Assembly (NCBI GenBank): GCA_944392275.1
Contig: CALXWA010000001.1
Location: 192,737-256,736, forward strand
Length of the DNA: 64,000 nucleotides
Reading direction: 5' to 3'
Source of the DNA: an uncultured Alphaproteobacteria bacterium
GTDB taxonomy: Bacteria; Pseudomonadota; Alphaproteobacteria; RF32; CAG-239
Below are positions 52,698 through 61,560 of the stretch, piece by piece; position 1 is the first letter of the stretch; every line of letters begins with the position of its first letter. Made by a program: the position numbers and the translations under genes. The notes beneath the pieces were generated by a model that did not search any database, was not told where the DNA came from, and worked only from the letters and a program-made list of their open reading frames with translations.

Positions 52698-53975
52698 ATG
52701 TTGATGAGACCTTCCGTAATTACATTTCTCTGTGCGTTGAGTTTGAGTGCCTCGGCTTGTGCCAGTGTTGCTCCGATCGATGTTGATAATGATTTCCAAG
52801 TTTGGGTAAGTAATTTGAAAATAGAGATGCACAAAAAAGGCATTTCGCAAGAAACTTTGGATAAAGTCTATGCTAAAATGGATTATCAACCCAATTCCAA
52901 AGTCATTAAACAAGATCGCAAACAATTAGAATTTGTCTTAACCTCAACCGAATATATAAATCGATTAGTGGTAAAATCTCGAGTAGAAAAGGGACAACAA
53001 TATTATCAAGAATTAAAACCACTTTTCCAACCAATAGAGGATAAATATGGCGTCCCGTCCAATTACCTGATTGCCTTTTGGGGGATGGAAACAAATTTTG
53101 GCGGCAATTTCGGCGGCTATAATGTTATAGAGGCTCTGACAACACTAAGCTATGACAAACGTCGTCCTCAGTTTTTCAAATCCGAATTATATCAAGCCTT
53201 AAAAATTATAGATACATGGGAGATTGATTATACCCAAATGCAGGGTTCTTGGGCCGGAGCTATGGGGCATTTTCAGTTTATGCCCTCAACATTTAATCGT
53301 TATGCCGTTGATGCCAATCAAGACGGAAAGATAGATATATGGCATTCGTTTGAAGATGCGGCGGCATCAGCGGCCAATTATTTATCTTCCATCGGCTGGA
53401 AAAAAGACGAACCTTGGGGCACAAGAGTTAGTTTGCCATGGAATTTTGATTTTTCGCAAGCCGGTCGAGGGAAAAAGAAAAGCATCAAAGAATGGAAAAA
53501 AATCGGTCTGCGGACGGTTGATAATAAAGAACTAAAATTGCAAGATACGTTAATGGGTTCAGTCTTAGTTCCGGAAGGGCAAAAAGGGCAGGCGTATCTT
53601 GTGTTTGATAATTTTCAAAAGATTATGATGTGGAATCGATCGGAAAATTATGCACTGTCTGTCGGAATTTTAGCCGATTATATTAAAAGTCAAGAAAAAT
53701 GGCATCCGCTCAAAGAGAGTACGGCCCTGCGTCTTAAAACGGACGATGTCCTGAAAATACAGTCTTTTGTTAATAAACTGGGCTGGTTTAAGTTGAAAGA
53801 GGACGGAGATTTTGGATCCAAAACCAGAGAAGCCGTTAAAAAAATCCAAAAAGAGGCACACATGCCCCAAGATGGCTATCCGGACTATCGCTTATTACAG
53901 AAAATCAATCATTATGATAAAGAAATCGGCTTTGCCGTTCCGGTTCCGGAAAGAAAATTACACAAGAAAAATTAA
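52698..53975 (+). CDS. Lytic murein transglycosylase, MltB-like with peptidoglycan-binding domain
   Basis: A 425-aa exported enzyme that cleaves the glycan strand of peptidoglycan with formation of 1,6-anhydromuramic ends. A signal peptide covers residues 1 to about 22. The SLT_2 catalytic domain contains the Glu131 region FWGMETNFGGNFG, then MQGSWAGAMGHFQFMPSTF and DIWHSFEDAAASAANYL. A PG_binding_1 domain closes the protein (LRLKTDDVLKIQSFVNKLGW). ATG 52704 is better spaced from GAAAG than ATG 52698. The neighbour rlpA is another peptidoglycan enzyme. Confidence 0.92.
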   Translation: MLMRPSVITFLCALSLSASACASVAPIDVDNDFQVWVSNLKIEMHKKGISQETLDKVYAKMDYQPNSKVIKQDRKQLEFVLTSTEYINRLVVKSRVEKGQQYYQELKPLFQPIEDKYGVPSNYLIAFWGMETNFGGNFGGYNVIEALTTLSYDKRRPQFFKSELYQALKIIDTWEIDYTQMQGSWAGAMGHFQFMPSTFNRYAVDANQDGKIDIWHSFEDAAASAANYLSSIGWKKDEPWGTRVSLPWNFDFSQAGRGKKKSIKEWKKIGLRTVDNKELKLQDTLMGSVLVPEGQKGQAYLVFDNFQKIMMWNRSENYALSVGILADYIKSQEKWHPLKESTALRLKTDDVLKIQSFVNKLGWFKLKEDGDFGSKTREAVKKIQKEAHMPQDGYPDYRLLQKINHYDKEIGFAVPVPERKLHKKN

Positions 53976-54039
53976 GCTCTTTACGTTGCGTTAAAAACAA
54001 GTTAGATTAGTCAAAAATGTAATAAATTTAGGAACTTTA

Positions 54040-54909
54040 ATGATAAGACAACACCAAAATTATATGCCTTTGGCACTGTTATCGGTGCTTTTGATGCTGA
54101 ATGCTTGTACCTATGGCCGAATAGATGTTGGGAGCGACAAATATTCCCAAGCTTCGGCAATTAAAAGTCAAGGTGGCACTTATAAGGTCGGTACGCCTTA
54201 CAAAGTCTTGGGAAATTGGTATTACCCCAAAGAAGACTATGATTATTCGGAAGTCGGAATCGCTTCTTGGTACGGAGAAGATTTTCATGCTCTAAAAACG
54301 GCCAACGGCGAAAATTATGATATGAACACGCTAACGGCGGCTCACCGTACGTTACCGTTGCCTTCCATTGTAAAGGTCACCAATCTTGAAAACGGACGTT
54401 CTTTAGTCTTAAGAATTAATGACCGCGGCCCATATGCCAAGAACAGAATCATCGATGTTTCAAAAAGAGCGGCCCAGTTATTAGGTTTCCAAGCAAAAGG
54501 AACGGCAAAGGTTCGTGTCGAAATCATGGAAAAAGAAAGTAAAGAATTAAAAGCGGCTTTGTTGGGAGAGGAATTTAACAGCGATTATACGCCTATCCCA
54601 AAGACCGCTTATAATTCCGAAGCATCCCGGGATCCGATGCAGTTGGTTGGTTCGGAAGGGAGTATAAAAAGTTACCCCAAAGGGAGTTGGTTTGTCCAAG
54701 CGGGAGCCTATTCCCGTCAATCCTCGGCTCAAAATGTCAGTAAAAAGCTGGAGAGCATAGGAGACACCAATATTTATTATGTTGATGTAAACGGTCAGAA
54801 ATACTACCGTGTTCGCATTGGGCCTTTTGCAAAACAAGCCGATGCGGCAGCATCTTTAGAACGAGTCAAAAATTTTGGCATATATGACGCAAAAATCGTA
54901 CAAGATTAA
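54040..54909 (+). CDS. rlpA: Septal ring lytic transglycosylase RlpA-like lipoprotein
   Basis: A 289-aa lipoprotein with lipobox LMLNAC (Cys at about residue 23). The double-psi beta-barrel domain (about residues 75-165) has GIASWYGEDFHALKTANGE, LTAAHRTLPLPSIVKVTNL and LRINDRGPYAKNRIIDVS. A C-terminal SPOR domain (about 210-289, GSWFVQAGAYSRQSSAQNVS) binds denuded septal glycan. It heads the rlpA-dacC-tmk-holB series common in Alphaproteobacteria. Confidence 0.93.
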   Translation: MIRQHQNYMPLALLSVLLMLNACTYGRIDVGSDKYSQASAIKSQGGTYKVGTPYKVLGNWYYPKEDYDYSEVGIASWYGEDFHALKTANGENYDMNTLTAAHRTLPLPSIVKVTNLENGRSLVLRINDRGPYAKNRIIDVSKRAAQLLGFQAKGTAKVRVEIMEKESKELKAALLGEEFNSDYTPIPKTAYNSEASRDPMQLVGSEGSIKSYPKGSWFVQAGAYSRQSSAQNVSKKLESIGDTNIYYVDVNGQKYYRVRIGPFAKQADAAASLERVKNFGIYDAKIVQD

Positions 54910-54920
54910 AGAGGAAGACA

Positions 54921-56075
54921 ATGTTTGGTAACGTAAAATTCAGTAAATTAGCTTTATTGACGGGTAGCTTTATGCTTTGTGCACAAGTTGCCAATGCTTT
55001 GGAAACAACGGCAAAAAATGTCATCTTGGTTGATTATGATACCGGTGAGTATTTATATGCCAAAGATGCAAACAAAAGAATTCCTCCCGCATCAATGAGC
55101 AAACTGATGACGGTTTATATGATTTTTGAAAAACTCAAAGACGGAAGTCTATCTTTAGATGATACGTTTACGGTTAGTGAAAATGCTTGGCGAAAAGGCG
55201 GTGCGGCCAGCGGCGGTTCCACAATGTTTTTGCCGATTGGTGCAAAAGTTCGGGTAGAAGATTTGCTAAAAGGCATTATCATTCAATCCGGTAATGATGC
55301 TTGTATTGTTGCCGCAGAAAATCTTGCAGGCAGTGAGGAAAATTTTGCCAAAGAAATGACCGAAAAAGCTCATCAACTGGGGATGAATGATTCGACTTTT
55401 GCCAATGCGACTGGTCTTCCGCATCCGGATCATCGCATGAGTGTTGAAGATTTAAGCAAGTTGGCTCGCCATATCATCGCCGATTTTCCGCAATTTTATC
55501 ATCTGTTTTCAGAAAAAGAGTTTGTTTATAACAATATTCGGCAAGGCAACCGCAACCCCTTGCTCTATAGCATGCCCTATGCCGATGGCCTTAAAACCGG
55601 ACACACCGAAGAAGCAGGTTTTTGCCTGACCGCTTCGGCTAAAAAAGGAGATCGTCGTCTTATCAGTGTTATGACGGGCTTAAGTTCAAACAAAGAACGT
55701 TCGGAAGAAGCGGAAAAGGTTATGAATTGGGGTTTCCGTGAGTTTGATAATTATAAATTACTCAGCAAAGGAACAGAAATTACGGAAATTCCTGTAATTT
55801 ACGGACAACAAGACAGTGTACGCTTAATTGTTGATCAAGATGTTTTAAAAACGATTCCTAAAAACAGAGTAAACGGCGTAAAAATTACGGCTGTTTATGA
55901 TAAACCGGTGAAAGCTCCGGTGACCATGGGACAAGAACTTGGTACCGTAAGAATCGAAATTCCCGAAAGTGAAGCGGTTGAAATTCCTTTGGTCGCCGCT
56001 TATTCGGTAGGAAAGGTCGGCTTATGGGGAAGAATTACATCAAACTTAAAATATTTGATTTCCGGAGTTGAATAA
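54921..56075 (+). CDS. D-alanyl-D-alanine carboxypeptidase (PBP5/6 type)
   Basis: A 384-aa periplasmic enzyme trimming the pentapeptide stem of peptidoglycan. A signal peptide is followed by the penicillin-binding motifs: SxxK at Ser58-Lys61 (PASMSKLM), SGN at 123-125 and KTG at 225-227. A C-terminal beta domain and amphipathic tail (GLWGRITSNLKYLISGVE) anchor it to the membrane. It overlaps tmk by one base (TAATG). Confidence 0.95.
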   Translation: MFGNVKFSKLALLTGSFMLCAQVANALETTAKNVILVDYDTGEYLYAKDANKRIPPASMSKLMTVYMIFEKLKDGSLSLDDTFTVSENAWRKGGAASGGSTMFLPIGAKVRVEDLLKGIIIQSGNDACIVAAENLAGSEENFAKEMTEKAHQLGMNDSTFANATGLPHPDHRMSVEDLSKLARHIIADFPQFYHLFSEKEFVYNNIRQGNRNPLLYSMPYADGLKTGHTEEAGFCLTASAKKGDRRLISVMTGLSSNKERSEEAEKVMNWGFREFDNYKLLSKGTEITEIPVIYGQQDSVRLIVDQDVLKTIPKNRVNGVKITAVYDKPVKAPVTMGQELGTVRIEIPESEAVEIPLVAAYSVGKVGLWGRITSNLKYLISGVE

Positions 56076-56722
56076 TGCAAGGACGTTTTATCACCTTTGA
56101 AGGTGGGGAAGGGACCGGAAAATCAACACAAATAAAGCTTTTGTCCGATTATTTAACAGCCAAAGGGATAAAAAATATTCAATCCAAAGATCCCGGAGGC
56201 ACGGAGATCGGACAAGAGCTTCGCAAAATCTTGGTAACGGGAGATAAAGACAAAATAGACGCCGCAACAGAAGCTCTTTTGTATTATGCCGACCGCCGCA
56301 TCAACTTGGTGGATAAAGTTTGGCCGGCAATGGAAAAAGGGCTGTGGGTTCTAAATGATCGTTTTGCCGACTCAACAGTAGCTTATCAATACTATGGTTA
56401 TAATAAAAAGCTGTCTTTGCCGACCTTAAAAAGTTTGTATGCGATAGCCGTTGGGGATTTTAAGCCGGATTTAACGATAATTCTGGATATTGACCCGCAA
56501 ATTGGTTTGGCTCGTTCTATGGCAAAGGCCTCGCACATGGCGGTAAAAGAAACCAGACACGAAAGCCGCGGCTTAGAATTTCATCAAAACTTGCGGCAAG
56601 GATTTTTGCAAATTGCAGCAGAGGAACCGGAACGTTGTGTTGTTTTAAATGCTGATAAAAGCATAGAGGAGTTGCATCAAGATATTATCGCTGTTGTCAA
56701 TGAAAGGTTTGGGATAATTTAA
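56075..56722 (+). CDS. tmk: Thymidylate kinase
   Basis: A 215-aa kinase phosphorylating dTMP to dTDP. P-loop FEGGEGTGKSTQIK at the N-terminus, DPGGTEIGQELR (substrate loop), DRFADSTVAYQ and a lid region with an Arg-rich HESRGLEFH. Its start overlaps the dacC-type gene and holB starts immediately after its stop, so the genes are translationally coupled. Confidence 0.97.
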   Translation: MQGRFITFEGGEGTGKSTQIKLLSDYLTAKGIKNIQSKDPGGTEIGQELRKILVTGDKDKIDAATEALLYYADRRINLVDKVWPAMEKGLWVLNDRFADSTVAYQYYGYNKKLSLPTLKSLYAIAVGDFKPDLTIILDIDPQIGLARSMAKASHMAVKETRHESRGLEFHQNLRQGFLQIAAEEPERCVVLNADKSIEELHQDIIAVVNERFGII

Positions 56723-57784
56723 ATGCCAGAAGAGACATCCCCCTCGCACATAGACCCCAAAAATAATACTTTTCTGATTGGCCATGAAGAAGCAGAAAAA
56801 ATGTTTTTACATGCCTGGCAAAACAATTCCTTGCATAACTCGTGGTTAATCAGCGGAATAGAAGGGATAGGCAAAGCAACTTTGGCCTATAAGTTTGCCC
56901 GTTTTTTGTTAAATGCGGATAATCAACACAAAGAAAACTATTCCACCTTAGATATATCTCCGCAATCTCAAGTATTTAAATTGGTTGAGAATAATGCACA
57001 TCCGGATTTAAAAATCATTGAACGAGACTATACCGATACCGACCGCCGTAAGTTGATAAAAGCCATCAACGAAGGGGAACCCATGGATGAGCAAGAGTTG
57101 AAAGGCTTAAAAAAGTCAGCCTTTATTCGTGTTGATGATGTTCGTACCATCAATGAATTTTTTTCCAAAAGGTCCGGAAATGACGGATGGAGGATTGTTA
57201 TAATCGATAGTATTGACGATATGAACCCCGCATCGGCCAATGCGGTTTTAAAAATTCTGGAAGAACCGCCGCATAAAACCCTAATGCTATTAATCAGCCA
57301 CAATCCGGATCGTTTGTTGCCAACCATCAAATCCAGGTGTGCTAAATTACCATTAAAACCTCTGTCGGACACACAAGTTGCCAGCCTGTTACGTCGCTAT
57401 CGTCCCGATCTTTCGGAAAATGATGTAAAAAAAGTCAGTTCAATTGCCTCCGGCAGTATTGGAAAGGCATTAAATTATGTTGATAATGATGCTCTAAATT
57501 GCTATGATAATTTGTGCAAACTATTTCTTTCCGGAAAAGCTTTCAAAATATCGGATATGATGGATTTTGCTGGCGAATCATCCGCAAATGAAGATAATTA
57601 TTATTTAACCCAAGAACTGATATTAAAATTTTTGAGCGAAAATATTAAAGATTCCGGGCGTATCCCCGAATTTTATGAAGCCTGGGAAAACACCATTCGT
57701 ACTTTTTCTGAGGTTGAACGTCTGAATTTAGATAAAAAACAAGCTTTAATCAATATAATCGCTTCAATTTGTAAAATAATGTAA
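56723..57784 (+). CDS. holB: DNA polymerase III delta' subunit
   Basis: A 353-aa clamp-loader subunit. The AAA+ core has GHEEAEKMFLHAWQNNSLHN, SGIEGIGKATLAYKFARFLL (Walker A-like), IDSIDDMNPASANAVLKILE and SRCAKLPLKPL. It starts one base after the tmk stop, the usual tmk-holB pairing. metG, which often follows in Alphaproteobacteria, is missing; tatD comes 12 bp later. Confidence 0.93.
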   Translation: MPEETSPSHIDPKNNTFLIGHEEAEKMFLHAWQNNSLHNSWLISGIEGIGKATLAYKFARFLLNADNQHKENYSTLDISPQSQVFKLVENNAHPDLKIIERDYTDTDRRKLIKAINEGEPMDEQELKGLKKSAFIRVDDVRTINEFFSKRSGNDGWRIVIIDSIDDMNPASANAVLKILEEPPHKTLMLLISHNPDRLLPTIKSRCAKLPLKPLSDTQVASLLRRYRPDLSENDVKKVSSIASGSIGKALNYVDNDALNCYDNLCKLFLSGKAFKISDMMDFAGESSANEDNYYLTQELILKFLSENIKDSGRIPEFYEAWENTIRTFSEVERLNLDKKQALINIIASICKIM

Positions 57785-57796
57785 TAAGGATAGTAA

Positions 57797-58600
57797 ATGT
57801 TAGTCGACAGTCATTGCCATTTAGCTTTTAATGATTTTGAGGAAGATATTGAGGAGATTATTCAACGAGCCAAAGAAAACGGCGTAAATATGATTTTAAA
57901 TGCCGGCAACAATATTGATGAACTGGATAAACAGCTTGAGCTGTCCGAAAAATATCCTTTTATCTACGCGGCCGTCGGAGTCCATCCGCATAATGCACAA
58001 GAATATCCTAACCTAACAGCCGCAGACTTGATTAGCAAAACCTCCCACAAAAAAGTTATAGGTATCGGCGAAACCGGGTTGGATTATTATTACGACTATG
58101 CTCCGCGGGAAATGCAAATTAAACTTTTAAATGAGCATATTATTGCCGCACAAGAAACAGGCTTACCTTTAATTATTCATAATCGTGAATCAGATGAAGA
58201 TATGATTGCGGAATTAGGCCGAGCTTACAAAAAAAAGCCATTCAGCGGAGTTATTCATTGTTTTAGCTCTGGGCAAAAGTTAGCCGATTTTGCTTTAGAA
58301 ATTGGGTTTTATCTTTCGGCATCGGGAATGATAACTTTTAATAAATGTGGTGAGCTAAGAGAGATATTTGCCAAATTGCCGATAGACCGATTGTTGGTGG
58401 AAACGGATTCTCCGTTTTTGGCTCCCATCCCCAAAAGAGGACGACGCAACGAGCCGAGTTTTGTAAAATATACGGCAGAAAAATTGGCGCAAATCCGTAA
58501 CATGGATTTTGACAAACTGGCACAAATAACTTCCGATAATTTCTGTAATTTATTTAGAAAAGCCAGTGATAAGGGAAGACGGGAGTATTATCATGACTAG
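57797..58600 (+). CDS. TatD family metal-dependent hydrolase
   Basis: A 267-aa TIM-barrel DNase-like enzyme. The metal ligands lie in DSHCHLAFNDFEED, GIGETGLDYYYD, PLIIHNRESDED, GVIHCFSSG and LVETDSPFLAPIP. It overlaps the MBL-fold gene downstream (ATG inside its last codons). TatD proteins act in DNA repair or RNA quality control. Confidence 0.95.
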   Translation: MLVDSHCHLAFNDFEEDIEEIIQRAKENGVNMILNAGNNIDELDKQLELSEKYPFIYAAVGVHPHNAQEYPNLTAADLISKTSHKKVIGIGETGLDYYYDYAPREMQIKLLNEHIIAAQETGLPLIIHNRESDEDMIAELGRAYKKKPFSGVIHCFSSGQKLADFALEIGFYLSASGMITFNKCGELREIFAKLPIDRLLVETDSPFLAPIPKRGRRNEPSFVKYTAEKLAQIRNMDFDKLAQITSDNFCNLFRKASDKGRREYYHD

Positions 58601-59378
58601 AGTGATTATTCTCGGTTCCGGAGCGGCTCCGGGGGTTCCGTCTCTTTGTTGTGGCTGGGGAGCCTGCAATCCGAGCAATCCGAAAAATTTTCGGAGTCGG
58701 ACGGCGGTTTATATAGAATATCCGCAAGCAAAAATTTTGATCGATACATCTCCGGATTTACGTCTGCAGTTAATTGAAAATGAAATCAAACACTTAGATG
58801 GCGTATTATATACCCATGCTCATGCCGATCATCTCCATGGGATAGATGAGCTAAGAGAGATAAATCGCATCAGCCGAGACAATCTGGATATCTATGCCAG
58901 TCCGGAAACGCTAAATTATATCAAAGAACGTTTTAGCTATCTTTTGGCAACGCCGGGTGTCGTAAATGATTGTATTACCAAGGCAAGCCTTATTCCCAAT
59001 AGTGTTGAACACAATACTCCTTTTTATATCAAAGACGTAAAAATAACGCCCATTCGCTTGTTAGGACACAATCTGCCGACAACGGGTTATGTTTTTAATG
59101 ATGGAGAAATTGTTCATATTGCCGATTTTAGAGCAATAGAAGAATTAGGATATGAACAAATCAAAAAAAGACCCAAATTGGTTATAATGCCTTTAACCAC
59201 ACCCATAGGTCAACGCTTTCACGCTGGCCTGGATGATGTCTTAAAATACATCAAACGCCTAAATCCTAAAAAGGCTGTCTTAAATCACATGGCCAGCGAA
59301 TGCGATTATGACCAAATCAATCAACAAACGCCGGAAAACATTGTTCCGGCATACGATAATATGACAATAGAATTATAA
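58593..59378 (+). CDS. MBL-fold metallo-hydrolase (PhnP-like)
   Basis: A 261-aa beta-lactamase-fold phosphoesterase. The metal motif is YTHAHADHLHGIDELREI. Other pieces are GSGAAPGVPSLCCGWGACNP, with a cysteine-rich zinc loop, and RLLGHNLPTTGYVF. ATG 58593 is chosen over the longer frame from 58566 because GGGAG precedes it and the strand MTRVIILGSG then opens the fold. It overlaps tatD by 8 bp. The tatD-MBL pair is typical of Alphaproteobacteria. Confidence 0.9.
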   Translation: MTRVIILGSGAAPGVPSLCCGWGACNPSNPKNFRSRTAVYIEYPQAKILIDTSPDLRLQLIENEIKHLDGVLYTHAHADHLHGIDELREINRISRDNLDIYASPETLNYIKERFSYLLATPGVVNDCITKASLIPNSVEHNTPFYIKDVKITPIRLLGHNLPTTGYVFNDGEIVHIADFRAIEELGYEQIKKRPKLVIMPLTTPIGQRFHAGLDDVLKYIKRLNPKKAVLNHMASECDYDQINQQTPENIVPAYDNMTIEL

Positions 59379-59396
59379 AAGGACGAGGATAAAAAA

Positions 59397-60251
59397 ATGT
59401 TGTGCGTTTACCATATTGCCGATCATGACGGAAAAGGCTCCGCCGCCATTGTACGCAGTGTTTACCCTGAAATCGAATTTTTAGGATTAAACCATGATAT
59501 GGACATTCCGTATGAAGAAATTCGTAAGCACGACAAAATTATCGTTTGTGATATTGCATTGCCCCTAGATTTTATGTTTGAACTAAGCAAAACAAAAGAT
59601 TTTACATGGATTGATCATCACGCTTCGGTTATTAATGAATATAATGAAGCGGAAAGCAAACCGGGATTCACTCCGATAAAGGGCTTGCGTCGGGTAGGGA
59701 CGGCGGCGATGTGCCTGACTTGGGAATATTTTTACCCGCAAACTCCGCTCCCGGAAGGAATACGTCTGTTAGGCTTAAATGATATTTTTGATTTAAGAGA
59801 TGATCGTGTCCGTCCGTTTGAATACGCCGTTCAATCTCTAGGGGTTAATCGCCCCTTTGACCCGATTTGGGAAGATATTATTCAAGAACGTTTAAATATT
59901 GCCGATATGGTAGAAAAGGGACGAGCCATTTTATCTTGGATTAAAGTGCGTAACATCAGGCTCTCCAAAAGCATGGCTTTTGAAAGTTCTTATATGGGGT
60001 ATCGTTGCATTTGTGCCAACATGCCGCAAGGATATTCAGAATTCTTTGATTCCATTCCCGATATTGAAGAATATGACTTCATGTGTAATTTCTTTATGAA
60101 TAAGAAAAACACATGGAATTTGTCTTTTTACACCAGAAAAGAAGGGGTTGATGTTTCTAAAATTGCGGCAAGTTTTGGCGGCGGAGGCCATGTTCGAGCC
60201 GCCGGAGCTTCAAAATTAAAAACATTGCCGGAGTTTTTACAAAAAAAATAG
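59397..60251 (+). CDS. DHH superfamily phosphoesterase
   Basis: A 284-aa protein. YHIADHDGKGSAAIVRSVY is the first DHH motif, CDIALPLDFM the second and WIDHHASVINEY the DHH motif proper. A C-terminal DHHA1-like end has SFGGGGHVRAAGASK. It resembles NrnB-type oligoribonuclease/nanoRNase or aryl phosphoesterase proteins. The exact substrate is not readable. The ATG follows AAGGACGAGGATAAA. Confidence 0.87.
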   Translation: MLCVYHIADHDGKGSAAIVRSVYPEIEFLGLNHDMDIPYEEIRKHDKIIVCDIALPLDFMFELSKTKDFTWIDHHASVINEYNEAESKPGFTPIKGLRRVGTAAMCLTWEYFYPQTPLPEGIRLLGLNDIFDLRDDRVRPFEYAVQSLGVNRPFDPIWEDIIQERLNIADMVEKGRAILSWIKVRNIRLSKSMAFESSYMGYRCICANMPQGYSEFFDSIPDIEEYDFMCNFFMNKKNTWNLSFYTRKEGVDVSKIAASFGGGGHVRAAGASKLKTLPEFLQKK

Positions 60252-60255
60252 CCCC

Positions 60256-60284
60256 TTGACGTCAGAGGGTCCGATTCCTATATA
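60256..60284 (+). promoter_or_regulatory. Sigma-70 promoter for the iron alcohol dehydrogenase gene
   Basis: TTGACG at 60256-60261, a 17-nt spacer and TATATA at 60279-60284, about 40 bp before the ATG. Confidence 0.65.
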
Positions 60285-60323
60285 CACAAAGAGTTCAATT
60301 GTAAAATCCAAGGGAGAAAAAAC

Positions 60324-61484
60324 ATGCGTTTTGATTTTTATATTCCGACCAAAATACTTTTTGGTTGTGGCCGTTTGCAAGAATTAAGCAAAATTGCCTT
60401 ACCGGGTAAAAAGGCTTTAATTGTCATCACCAACGGGAAATCGATGAAAAATTTGGGCTACTTGGCTCGAGTAGAGGAATACTTAAAACAAAACGGAGCA
60501 CAAAGTGTCTTGTTTGATAAAATTCTGCCCAACCCCATTCAAGAACATGTTATGGAAGCCGCAGAGCTGGCTCGTAATGAAAATTGCGATTTTATTATCG
60601 GATTGGGCGGAGGCTCAGCAATAGACAGCGCAAAATCCATAGCCCTAATGGTCCGCAATCCGGGGACTTATTGGGATTATGTTAAATCCGGAAAAGCAAT
60701 TAAAGAAACCGTATTGCCGGTCATAGCCATTCCGACCACAGCCGGAACGGGAACGGAATCGGATCCCTGGACGGTGATTACCAATCCGCAAACCAATGAA
60801 AAAATCGGTTTTGGTATTGCAGAACTTTTCCCAAAAATTGCTATTGTCGATCCGGAGCTTATGACATCTGTTCCGTCACATTTAACAGCATACCAAGGGA
60901 TGGATGCCTTTTTCCATAGTGCAGAAGGTTATTTGGCTAAAGTGGCTCAACCCATAAGCGATGTTATGGCTCTGGATTCAATCCGTCGCATTAAAAACTT
61001 TTTACCATCAGCCGTCAAAGATGGAAAAAATATCCACGCCAGAGAAGAACTGGCTTGGGCGAGCACGCAAGCCGGAATGGTTGAAAGTACATCTTGCTGC
61101 ATTTCCGAACATTCCATGGAACATGCTTTGTCCGCCTTTTATCCGGAATTGCCGCATGGGGCAGGGCTGGTTGCTCTTTCGGTTCCGTATTTTTCATATT
61201 TGTTGCAAAAAGACCGCCAATCGGTAGAAAACCGCTATAAAGAGATGGCTAAAGCCATGGGTAAAAAAGGTGAAAAAGCCGAAGAATTTGTAACGGCTTT
61301 GCAAGAATTAATTGCCGCAATCGGTTTGAGCGAGCTCAAACTCTCAGACTGGGGAATTAAAAAAGAAGAGGCCGAAAAACTTGCCGCCAATTCTTTTGAA
61401 GCAATGGGAAGCCTTTATGATCTTGATCCAACCGGCTTAAGCTTAAATGATGCAACATGCATTATAAGAGAGGCCATTCGCTAA
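60324..61484 (+). CDS. Iron-containing alcohol dehydrogenase
   Basis: A 386-aa NAD(P)-dependent oxidoreductase of the group III alcohol dehydrogenases. The dinucleotide-binding region has GLGGGSAIDSAKSIAL and IPTTAGTGTESDPWTVI. Metal ligands lie in YQGMDAFFHSAEGYL and ISEHSMEHALSAFYPELPHG. It could be a butanol, 1,3-propanediol or other short-chain alcohol dehydrogenase; fermentation is a plausible role. The gene is alone, with its own promoter and terminator. Confidence 0.92.
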   Translation: MRFDFYIPTKILFGCGRLQELSKIALPGKKALIVITNGKSMKNLGYLARVEEYLKQNGAQSVLFDKILPNPIQEHVMEAAELARNENCDFIIGLGGGSAIDSAKSIALMVRNPGTYWDYVKSGKAIKETVLPVIAIPTTAGTGTESDPWTVITNPQTNEKIGFGIAELFPKIAIVDPELMTSVPSHLTAYQGMDAFFHSAEGYLAKVAQPISDVMALDSIRRIKNFLPSAVKDGKNIHAREELAWASTQAGMVESTSCCISEHSMEHALSAFYPELPHGAGLVALSVPYFSYLLQKDRQSVENRYKEMAKAMGKKGEKAEEFVTALQELIAAIGLSELKLSDWGIKKEEAEKLAANSFEAMGSLYDLDPTGLSLNDATCIIREAIR

Positions 61485-61523
61485 ACCACTCAATAACAAA
61501 TTTCGGGGCTTAGATTAGATGAT

Positions 61524-61552
61524 AAAAAAAAGCCCTTTTTAGGGCTTTTTTT
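61524..61552. terminator. Bidirectional terminator between converging genes
   Basis: AAAAAAAGCCCT and AGGGCTTTTTTT form a stem around TTTT, with a T run in both directions. It serves the genes ending at 61484 and 61561. Confidence 0.9.
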
Positions 61553-61560
61553 ATTAGGAA

